Part shown: positions 1 to 6,184 of the stretch, piece after piece | How the letters are laid out: every line of letters starts with the position of its first letter | Position numbering within the stretch: the stretch's first letter is position 1 | Assembly: GCA_964653195.1 (NCBI GenBank) | Contig: CAZZCX010000019.1 | Span: 1 to 18,145 of the forward strand | Source: CAYMDS01 sp964653195 | Lineage (GTDB): Bacteria; Patescibacteriota; Microgenomatia; Levybacterales; UBA12049 | Length of the DNA stretch: 18,145 nucleotides | Reading direction: 5' to 3' | Made by a program: the position numbers and the translations under genes | The notes under the pieces: model-generated | The model's input: the letters and a program-made list of their open reading frames with translations, nothing else | The model's database searches: none | Told to the model about the DNA's origin: nothing

Positions 1-5
1 GTATC

Positions 6-1967
6 ATGTATGGGTTGCCTATGAGAGATTTTGAGAAATTTGATTTGGAAAAAGTAGATAAAAAAGGAAAGAAAGTAGATTCATTTTCTATGAAAACCAA
101 AAGAAATCGAAAAGTAAGAATAAAAATCTCCAGAAAAGTATTTGGAGTAATATTAGTCTTATTGATTTTATTCGGAATCTTCGTAGTTATGCCTGCGTAT
201 GCTACATTTAACGCAGCTAAAGCTACATATACACAAGCAAAAGGTGTTTCATTTGCACTGAAACAGCAAAATGTTGAACTTGCTTCCTCTGAGCTTGAGA
301 AAACAAAAGTTAGCTTGAATGAAACAAAAAAACATTTCAGTAAAATGTTTTTCTTGCGTTATATACCTATAGTGAACTTTTATTATAATGACGCTGATCA
401 TGGTATAAAAGCTGCAATTGAAGGATTACAGACTGCCACAATCGTTATCGATTCGCTTAAACCTTATGCTGACGTTTTGGGGCTTAAAGGAGCTGGAAGC
501 TTCGCTTCGGGAAGTGCTGAAGATCGTATAAAGACAGCCGTTATGACAATGGGAAAGATTACACCTCAGATTGATACAATAGCAGACTCATTACTGATTG
601 TACAAAAAGAAATAGATGCGATAAAACCCAGTCATTACCCGACTTTTATTTTCGGAAAGAAACCTAAAGAACAGTTAACTCAGCTTCGGGATCTAACTAC
701 ACAAGGTGTAAATCTTGTTAATGAGGCTCGACCTCTGATAAAAGTACTACCTTCATTATTGGGAGAAGCTGAGACCAAGAAGTATTTGGTACTTTTTCAA
801 AATGATAAAGAACTTAGACCTACCGGCGGGTTTATAACTGCATACTCTATTATAAATATAGATAAAGGAAAACTAAGTATTGAAAGATCCGAAGATATTT
901 ATGATTTAGACAATTCTGTAAGCGAAAAACCGGATGCCCCCGAGCCTATTTCTAAATATTTGCCAGGTGTAGCTGTATTAAATCTTCGCGATTCAAATTT
1001 ATCGCCGGATTTCGTAACTTCTATGGACTCATTTATGAAACTTTATGATAAAGCGGGTAGAAGTGTCGATGTAGATGGGATAATCGCTATAGATACAAAT
1101 GTTCTTGTATCAACAATAAGGATATTAGATGATCAAGTTAATGCGTCGGGAATTACATTTACGACCAAAAACGACAAACGATGCGATTGTCCCCAGGTGA
1201 TTTATGAGCTGGAAGACAATATTAGTAGGCCGGTTCAGTTTATAAGAGAAGACAGAAAAGGTCTTATTGGTTCTTTAATGAACTCTATTATGACAAAAGC
1301 GCTTTCATCCTCTCCTAAGCAATATTGGGGACCATTATTTCAGACTATGCTGATGCAGACAAACCAAAAACATATTATGTTTTATCTTTTTGATAATGAA
1401 GCACAGAAAGGGATAGAGGCTATGAAGGCAGCTGGAAAAATCGAAAAGTTCGAAGGTGATTATCTTCATATTAATGATACAAACTTTGGTGGTCAAAAAT
1501 CCAATCTTTTTACTAAGCATGCTGTAGAAAACGACTATACAATAAATAAAGACGGGACTGTCAAAAAAACAGTAACAATTACATATAAAAATGATTTCCC
1601 ACCTTCAAACTGTAATCTTGAGGCAGGCCAGCTTTGCCTTAATGCAGTACTTAGAAATTGGTTAAGAATTTATGTTCCAGAAGGGAGTGAAATAATTGAA
1701 AGTAAAGGTTCGAATGTTAAGATGATTACATACAAAGAGTTAGGTAAGACAGTATTTGAAGGATTTCTAACTGTAAGGCCTTTGGGTCAGTCCAAGTTTT
1801 CGATAACCTACAATCTACCTTTTAAACTCACTTCAGGTTCTCCGTTGCCTGTGCTAATCCAGAAGCAGCCCGGAACTGAAGGTCATGAATATAAAGTAAC
1901 TCTCAATGGTAAAACAATCGAAGAGTTCAGATTATTTGCAGATAAAACTATACAACTTAAGAGATGA
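6..1967 (+). CDS. DUF4012 single-pass membrane protein
   Basis: A 653-residue protein of the DUF4012 family, whose biochemical function is unknown. Residues 1-45 are rich in Lys and Arg and probably cytoplasmic. One hydrophobic segment at about 46-66 anchors the protein, leaving a large extracytoplasmic domain. The family signature lies near residues 258-290, with the core FQNDKELRPTGGF. Two cysteines lie close together near residue 395 (CDC). The reading frame is open to the window edge, so the true start may lie upstream. ATG at 21 (MRDFEKF) is an equally good internal start, and neither has a Shine-Dalgarno sequence. The TGA stop overlaps the recO start (ATGA), so the two are probably translationally coupled. 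In CPR genomes DUF4012 proteins are commonly large surface proteins; a cell-surface role is inference only. Confidence 0.85.
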   Translation: MYGLPMRDFEKFDLEKVDKKGKKVDSFSMKTKRNRKVRIKISRKVFGVILVLLILFGIFVVMPAYATFNAAKATYTQAKGVSFALKQQNVELASSELEKTKVSLNETKKHFSKMFFLRYIPIVNFYYNDADHGIKAAIEGLQTATIVIDSLKPYADVLGLKGAGSFASGSAEDRIKTAVMTMGKITPQIDTIADSLLIVQKEIDAIKPSHYPTFIFGKKPKEQLTQLRDLTTQGVNLVNEARPLIKVLPSLLGEAETKKYLVLFQNDKELRPTGGFITAYSIINIDKGKLSIERSEDIYDLDNSVSEKPDAPEPISKYLPGVAVLNLRDSNLSPDFVTSMDSFMKLYDKAGRSVDVDGIIAIDTNVLVSTIRILDDQVNASGITFTTKNDKRCDCPQVIYELEDNISRPVQFIREDRKGLIGSLMNSIMTKALSSSPKQYWGPLFQTMLMQTNQKHIMFYLFDNEAQKGIEAMKAAGKIEKFEGDYLHINDTNFGGQKSNLFTKHAVENDYTINKDGTVKKTVTITYKNDFPPSNCNLEAGQLCLNAVLRNWLRIYVPEGSEIIESKGSNVKMITYKELGKTVFEGFLTVRPLGQSKFSITYNLPFKLTSGSPLPVLIQKQPGTEGHEYKVTLNGKTIEEFRLFADKTIQLKR

Positions 1968-2506
1968 GGGGATTAAAAGTAGAGGGAATAATAATAAAAA
2001 GGAAGAATTACGGAGAGTCTGACAGAATTGTCAGTATGTTTACGAGAGAATTTGGAAAGTACACCTTCGTCGCAAAAGGTGTACGAAAAATCACAAGCCA
2101 TAGATCGGCACATATAGAGCTTCTTAATCATTCGAAAATCACCTTATATAAATCATACGCCTACCCCATCCTTACCGAAGCATCAGTTGTTGATGATTTT
2201 TCAGTAATAAAAAATGATTTAACGAATGTAGGATTTGCATATCATATATGTGAGCTTGTAGAGGGTTTATGTGCAGAAGGTCAGGAAAATGAAGAAATAT
2301 TTATGTTATTAAAAGGAGTTCTACTTGATCTTTCAAACACAAAAAATAAAGCATCTCTTATTCATAATTTTGAAATAACGCTACTCACACTTCTTGGATT
2401 TTGGCGCGGTAATCAGGCTTCATCATCCACTCTTGATACTAAAGATTTTGTTGAAAATATCCTTGAGAGAAGACTAAAAAGTAAACGCATTTTTTCTTAT
2501 CTATAG
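1964..2506 (+). CDS. recO: DNA repair protein RecO, short form
   Basis: RecO works with RecR to load RecA onto SSB-coated single-stranded DNA in recombinational gap repair. The N-terminal OB fold is clear: GIIIKRKNYGESDRIVSMFT near residue 8, then a beta-rich stretch to about residue 80 containing KYTFVAKGVRK. A helical domain follows (YHICELVEGL near residue 103; LLTLLGFW near 141). The protein is 180 residues against about 240 usual. The C-terminal cysteine cluster of many RecO proteins is absent, while a terminal basic helix (ILERRLKSKRIF) is kept, so the shortening looks internal rather than a frameshift. The start overlaps the upstream stop by 4 nt, which fixes ATG 1964. Reduced RecO proteins are plausible in a CPR genome. 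Confidence 0.85.
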   Translation: MRGLKVEGIIIKRKNYGESDRIVSMFTREFGKYTFVAKGVRKITSHRSAHIELLNHSKITLYKSYAYPILTEASVVDDFSVIKNDLTNVGFAYHICELVEGLCAEGQENEEIFMLLKGVLLDLSNTKNKASLIHNFEITLLTLLGFWRGNQASSSTLDTKDFVENILERRLKSKRIFSYL

Positions 2507-2536
2507 TAATTTCTACTTTAATCATCAAGTTATTTC

Positions 2537-2545
2537 TGATATTAT
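2537..2545 (+). promoter_or_regulatory. Extended -10 promoter of glyS
   Basis: TGATATTAT matches the extended -10 pattern TGnTATAAT with one mismatch in the hexamer. It ends 6 nt before the glyS ATG at 2552, so transcription would begin at or within a nucleotide or two of the start codon. No Shine-Dalgarno sequence and no convincing -35 are visible. Likely a leaderless transcript; this is inferred from sequence only. Confidence 0.5.
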
Positions 2546-2551
2546 ACAGCC

Positions 2552-4018
2552 ATGGATGAAAAGAATTCTAAAATAAAATCAGGCTTGATGGATAAAATCG
2601 TCTCGTTGGCTAAACGCCGTGGTTTTGTCTATCCGGGATCAGATATTTATGGTGGTTTAGCAAACACATATGATTATGGTCCCGCAGGTACGGAATTACT
2701 CCGTAATATCCGGGATTTATGGTGGAAAAAATTTGTAACGGATAGAGAAGATATGGTAGGTATTGAAGCCAGTCTTATTTCGCATCACAGGATATGGGAA
2801 GCATCAGGACATACTGCTAATTTTGCAGATGCTTTACTAGATTGTAAAAAATGTAAAAGTAGAATTCGTGCCGATCATTTGATTGAGGATTGGTTAGAAA
2901 AAAATTCCCCTCAAGTTAAACCTGATCAAAATAATTCAAAAATAAATAATAGTGAACTTAATAAAGCTATAGAATTGAAAAAAGTTGAAGGATGGAGCAC
3001 GGAAAAGATGGAAGAGATGGTAAAGCATTTTAAAATTAAATGTCCAAAGTGTGACTCATTTGACTGGACACAAATACGAAGATTTAATCAATTATTTGAT
3101 GTGCAGTTAGGATTGGTTGAGGGAACAGCAGGTGCTGGATATCTTCGAGGAGAAACAGCACAAGGTATGTTCATTAATTTTAAAAACATTATTGAATCGT
3201 CACGGGTGCGACTTCCGTTTGGTGTAGCGCAACTAGGAAAAAGTTTTAGAAATGAGATTACTCCAGGCAACTTTATACATCGTACTATTGAGTTTGAGCA
3301 GGGAGAAATTGAATATTTCTTTGATCCGGAACAGTCAAATTGGGAAGACTTATTTGAAAATTGGAAAAGTATTTTATGGAATTTTGTTCATGAACAGTTA
3401 GGTATAAAAAAAGAGAATTTAAAATGGAGAGTACATTCGGAAGAAGAAAGGTCATTTTATAGTAAAAGAACTGAAGATCTTGAATATAATTTTCCGTATG
3501 GATTCAAAGAGCTATGGGGGCTTGCATATAGAGCTGATTACGATTTGTTGCAGCATATGGAGAATAGTGGAAAAGATCTTTCTATCACAGATCCATATTC
3601 CGGAAAGAAGATAGTTCCACATGTAATTGAACCTGCAGTTGGGATAAACCGTATTATGCTTATGGTGCTTTGTGATTCTTATTATGAAGATGAAAAACGA
3701 GTAGTTTTAAAACTGAATCCCAAAATTGCACCTTACAAGGTTGCGGTTTTTCCACTTCTTGCAAATAAAGCGGATTTGACAACTAAGGCGAGGGAAGTTT
3801 ATGAGTTACTTAAATCACGTTTTTCTGTAGCCTGGGATGATCGAGGAAACATCGGAAAAAGATATTTATATCAAGATGAAATAGGTACACCTTGGTGTGT
3901 TACGATAGATTTTCAGACACTTGAGGACGGAACTGTCACTTTAAGGGATAGAGACAAAATGACGCAGGAAAGACTACTTATAGATAGTCTTTCAGTTTAT
4001 ATCCAGGATCGGTTGTAA
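2552..4018 (+). CDS. glyS: Glycyl-tRNA synthetase, class II alpha2 type
   Basis: Charges tRNA-Gly with glycine in the cytoplasm. It is the single-chain dimeric type (archaeal, eukaryotic and Gram-positive style), not the alpha2beta2 type. The N-terminal catalytic signature is YGGLANTYDYGPAG (about 33-46). Two CxxC pairs, C98/C101 and C164/C167, form a probable zinc knuckle in the insertion. LRGETAQGMFINF (198-210) is typical of GlyRS. Motif 2 contains FRNEI (232-236), and motif 3 is EPAVGINRIMLMVL near residue 358. The anticodon-binding domain occupies about 395-488. At 488 residues it is normal for the family. The start is set by MDEKNSKIKSGLMDKIVSLA; a second Met 12 residues in is possible. 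An extended -10 box sits 6 nt upstream of ATG, suggesting its own near-leaderless promoter. The downstream gene is 49 nt away. Confidence 0.95.
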   Translation: MDEKNSKIKSGLMDKIVSLAKRRGFVYPGSDIYGGLANTYDYGPAGTELLRNIRDLWWKKFVTDREDMVGIEASLISHHRIWEASGHTANFADALLDCKKCKSRIRADHLIEDWLEKNSPQVKPDQNNSKINNSELNKAIELKKVEGWSTEKMEEMVKHFKIKCPKCDSFDWTQIRRFNQLFDVQLGLVEGTAGAGYLRGETAQGMFINFKNIIESSRVRLPFGVAQLGKSFRNEITPGNFIHRTIEFEQGEIEYFFDPEQSNWEDLFENWKSILWNFVHEQLGIKKENLKWRVHSEEERSFYSKRTEDLEYNFPYGFKELWGLAYRADYDLLQHMENSGKDLSITDPYSGKKIVPHVIEPAVGINRIMLMVLCDSYYEDEKRVVLKLNPKIAPYKVAVFPLLANKADLTTKAREVYELLKSRFSVAWDDRGNIGKRYLYQDEIGTPWCVTIDFQTLEDGTVTLRDRDKMTQERLLIDSLSVYIQDRL

Positions 4019-4041
4019 TAATTAAATATATTTCATACAAT
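4013..4041 (+). promoter_or_regulatory. Possible promoter before the small membrane protein
   Basis: TTGTAA (4013-4018) and TACAAT (4036-4041) are separated by 17 nt, four and five of six matches to the usual -35 and -10. The -35 overlaps the glyS stop codon. The predicted RNA would have a leader of about 20 nt before ATG 4068. Chance matches are likely in AT-rich DNA, so the call is weak. Confidence 0.35.
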
Positions 4042-4067
4042 GTAGAAAGTGTCAAAGAAGTATTTGA

Positions 4068-4571
4068 ATGATGAATAATAAAAAGTTACCTATAATTATT
4101 GCAGCCTCAGCTATCTTACTAATAATAGTAAGTGGTATTTTCTTCTTATTCACTAAATCAAAACCGAATACCAATGAACTTGATGAAAATATTACAGAGT
4201 CCATAGGAATTTTGACTCCTCAAGAGATCGGTTTGAGTTTAGTCACTAGCAGTGAGAATAAGCGAGTTAAGGTAATCATTGAGAAGGTAAAAGATATAAA
4301 ATCTCTAGAATATGACATAAGTTATGATGCTGATATTCCAGCGTCAGAGTTGGCACCGGGTGAAGAGAGCGGTAAGGTTGAAAGAGGGTTTAGTGACGAA
4401 GCCATAATGAAGGTCGGGCAATTGAAGTATGAATCGAAGGATTTTGATCTGGGTTCTTGTTCAAGAAATGTTTGTCGATATGACACAGGTGTGAATGAGG
4501 TAAGGATAGTCATGAAAGTTGTAAAAAAAGACAATAAAATATTTGAAGTGAAAGACTCCATACAGTTCTAA
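4068..4571 (+). CDS. Small single-pass membrane protein, unknown function
   Basis: A 167-residue protein not recognised as a named family. A short basic N-terminus (MMNNKK) precedes one hydrophobic segment at about 8-28. The remaining 140 residues are therefore probably outside the membrane. The soluble part starts with a low-complexity linker rich in Asn, Glu and Asp (about 31-45). It is followed by a beta-rich domain containing KDIKSLEYDISYDADIP (about 76-91), an acidic ELAPGEESG loop, and two cysteines at 131 and 136 (CSRNVC) that could form a disulfide outside the cell. The fold may be immunoglobulin- or cohesin-like, but this is a guess from strand pattern. It sits between glyS and mraZ with its own possible promoter, which puts it beside the cell wall cluster without proving a link. 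Confidence 0.75.
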   Translation: MMNNKKLPIIIAASAILLIIVSGIFFLFTKSKPNTNELDENITESIGILTPQEIGLSLVTSSENKRVKVIIEKVKDIKSLEYDISYDADIPASELAPGEESGKVERGFSDEAIMKVGQLKYESKDFDLGSCSRNVCRYDTGVNEVRIVMKVVKKDNKIFEVKDSIQF

Positions 4572-4656
4572 TTCCTCAAAACTATTTTCTTACATCAAAA
4601 GTTACTCTATTTAGTGTCTTTATGTTTTAGAACTACTATTTATTTTAGTTACTATA

Positions 4657-4690
4657 TTGACACTTTCAATAATTTCGTTTTAAATATAAT
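4657..4690 (+). promoter_or_regulatory. mraZ promoter (start of dcw cluster)
   Basis: A perfect -35 TTGACA lies at 4657-4662. A perfect TATAAT lies at 4685-4690, but 22 nt away, which is too long for a standard pair. TTAAAT at 4680-4685 has the right 17-nt spacing with four of six matches. Either way transcription would start at about 4692-4697, inside or next to the CTGGTGAA repeats and roughly 25-30 nt before ATG 4723. This is the longest non-coding stretch near the first dcw gene. Confidence 0.5.
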
Positions 4691-4692
4691 GA

Positions 4693-4720
4693 CTGGTGAA
4701 TTCTGGTGAAAACTGGTGAA
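4693..4720 (+). promoter_or_regulatory. Triple MraZ-binding boxes (operator)
   Basis: Three copies of CTGGTGAA start at 4693, 4703 and 4713, exactly 10 bp apart, so all face the same side of the helix. They occupy the space between the mraZ -10 box and its ATG at 4723. MraZ proteins of other bacteria bind short direct repeats of the TGGTG/TGGGN type with 10-bp spacing upstream of their own gene, so these are very probably autoregulatory boxes. The last copy contains GGTGA 3 nt before ATG, which also resembles part of a Shine-Dalgarno sequence, so binding and translation may share the element; that part is inference. Confidence 0.8.
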
Positions 4721-4722
4721 AT

Positions 4723-5169
4723 ATGTTTCATGGACAGGTAAGTGCAAAGGTAGGTGCTTTTTACCGGGTAGCATTTCCCAGGAATTTTAGGGAGCAATTG
4801 GGGAATAAGCTTATACTTACTTACGGATTTGAACAGTCAATACTTGCGACATCAGAAGACAAATGGGATCAGATTTTCAAAAAAGAGCTTGAAGATAAAT
4901 CAGTTTTATTAAGCGGTGTAAGAGATATTAAAAGAGTGTTTTTAGGAGGGGTGTCATCGATTGAGTTTGATACGCAGGGGAGATTCATAATTCCTGACTA
5001 TTTAAGAGATTACGCACGTATCAAAATTTCAGGGGAGGTAGTTTTCATTTGGCAAAGAAAATACGTTGAAATCTGGGATAAGAATTCGTGGAATACTAAG
5101 CGAAAAGGAATTTTAGAATCTATGACTGCAATCGCAGATAAACTGTCTAGAGAGGGTACTGATGAGTGA
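4723..5169 (+). CDS. mraZ: Transcriptional regulator MraZ
   Basis: A DNA-binding regulator and usual first gene of the dcw cluster; it binds repeats in its own promoter. At 148 residues it is normal length (about 143-152) and carries two AbrB/SpoVT-like swapped-hairpin repeats. The second repeat keeps the family DxxxR motif: FDTQGRFIIPDYLRDYA (about 86-102). In the first repeat the aligned stretch is VGAFYRVAFPRNFRE, where the Asp of the DxxxR motif is replaced by Gly and the Lys-Gly by Phe-Tyr. PRNFRE and the hydrophobic pattern remain. The CTGGTGAA boxes directly upstream are the expected binding site. The gene overlaps rsmH by 8 nt, so the two are one transcription unit with coupled translation. 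The start is MFHGQ, typical of MraZ. Confidence 0.93.
   Translation: MFHGQVSAKVGAFYRVAFPRNFREQLGNKLILTYGFEQSILATSEDKWDQIFKKELEDKSVLLSGVRDIKRVFLGGVSSIEFDTQGRFIIPDYLRDYARIKISGEVVFIWQRKYVEIWDKNSWNTKRKGILESMTAIADKLSREGTDE
5150..5156 (+). promoter_or_regulatory. Ribosome binding site of rsmH
   Basis: GAGAGGG lies 5 nt before the rsmH ATG at 5162, inside the end of mraZ. It is one of the few clear Shine-Dalgarno sequences in the window and supports the overlapping start. Confidence 0.55.
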
Positions 5170-6052
5170 TTTTCATACAAGTGTTTTGTTAACAGAAACC
5201 ATAAATTTACTAAACGTTAGGAAAGACAAAAATTATATAGACGCAACTTTAGGCGGGGGGGGACATACTTTTGAAATTTTAAAACATGGAGGGAACGTTT
5301 TGGGGCTAGATGTGGACCAGGAGGCGATAGACTTTGTCAGAAATAAGAATCAAGATTCAGGATTCAAGAGTAGGTTAATTATCGCAAAAGGGAATTTTAG
5401 GGACATAGAAAGATTGTCAAGAGAAAATAAATTTGAAAATGTGTCTGGAGTTATTTTTGATTTAGGCGTTTCTAGTCACCAGCTAGATAGTGTAGGCAGA
5501 GGATTTAGTTTTAGATATGACGCACTGCTTGACATGCGCATGGATAAGGAATTACAGATTAAGGCAATGGATCTTCTTAGAGTATTAACGAAAGGAGAAT
5601 TATATGAGCTTTTTTATAAATATGGTGAAGACCGTTTTGCCAAAAGGGTGGCTTCAAATATTGTTGAGTCCCGTAGAATAAAGCCTATAGAGAGCACAGT
5701 TGATCTAATAAATATTGTTGAAAGAAGTATTCCTAGATTGAATTATCAAATTCATCCGGCGACAAGAATTTTTCAAGCATTAAGGATTGCCGTAAACGAT
5801 GAGTTGCAAAGTTTAGAAGAAGGGTTAGAGGGAGCATATAAAGTAGTAACTGATGATGGAGTAATTGTTATTATTTCTTTTCATTCTCTAGAAGATAGGA
5901 TGGTAAAGCATACTTTTAAAAAATGGGAAGAAGCAGGATTAGGAATTAATTTAACGAAAAAACCAATTCTTCCGTCTGAAACTGAAATCAGAAATAATAC
6001 GAGAAGTAGGAGTGCAAAATTGAGAGGATTTAAAAAACATAGAGATTTATAA
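5162..6052 (+). CDS. rsmH: 16S rRNA (cytosine-N4)-methyltransferase RsmH
   Basis: Methylates N4 of C1402 in 16S rRNA using S-adenosylmethionine (formerly MraW). The N-terminus FHTSVLLTETINLL is typical. The SAM-binding loop is YIDATLGGGGHT (about 25-36), with the acidic GLDVDQEAIDFV following. GVIFDLGVSSHQLD near residue 98 is the family signature, and GRGFSFRYDALLDMRMD comes next. Downstream are HPATRIFQALRIAVNDEL (about 198-215), IISFHSLEDRMVKHTFK (about 237-253), and a C-terminal NTRSRSAKLRG. At 296 residues it is essentially complete compared with about 310. The gene overlaps mraZ by 8 nt and is followed by 122 nt without a convincing gene, where ftsL would be expected in other bacteria. 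Confidence 0.96.
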   Translation: MSDFHTSVLLTETINLLNVRKDKNYIDATLGGGGHTFEILKHGGNVLGLDVDQEAIDFVRNKNQDSGFKSRLIIAKGNFRDIERLSRENKFENVSGVIFDLGVSSHQLDSVGRGFSFRYDALLDMRMDKELQIKAMDLLRVLTKGELYELFYKYGEDRFAKRVASNIVESRRIKPIESTVDLINIVERSIPRLNYQIHPATRIFQALRIAVNDELQSLEEGLEGAYKVVTDDGVIVIISFHSLEDRMVKHTFKKWEEAGLGINLTKKPILPSETEIRNNTRSRSAKLRGFKKHRDL

Positions 6053-6158
6053 ATTAATTTTATTGCGAGTTTAAGGAAATAATAATTTGAGAAACATTTA
6101 TAAAGTTTAGATACAACAAAGTTAATTAATATTTGTTAACAGAAATCTATTCATAAAT

Positions 6159-6166
6159 AAGGGGGA
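6159..6166 (+). promoter_or_regulatory. Shine-Dalgarno-like site before ftsI
   Basis: AAGGGGGA is the strongest purine-rich site in the window. It is 8 nt from ATG 6175 and 18 nt from ATG 6185. The spacing favours 6175, but the protein pattern favours 6185 (MKKIIAISFPLF, a basic then hydrophobic start). The 100-N gap right after leaves the frame undecided. Confidence 0.5.
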
Positions 6167-6184
6167 TCTTACTTATGGATAGAT

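Noticed and set aside
4613..4664. AGTGTC and GACACT inverted pair between the small membrane protein and mraZ as a terminator
   Set aside because: The arms are 6 bp and about 40 nt apart with no U-tract, and one arm is part of the -35 box.
6115..6137. AACAAA/TTTGTT dyad upstream of ftsI as terminator or operator
   Set aside because: Only a 6-bp A/T-rich stem with an 11-nt loop and no T-run; expected by chance in such AT-rich DNA.
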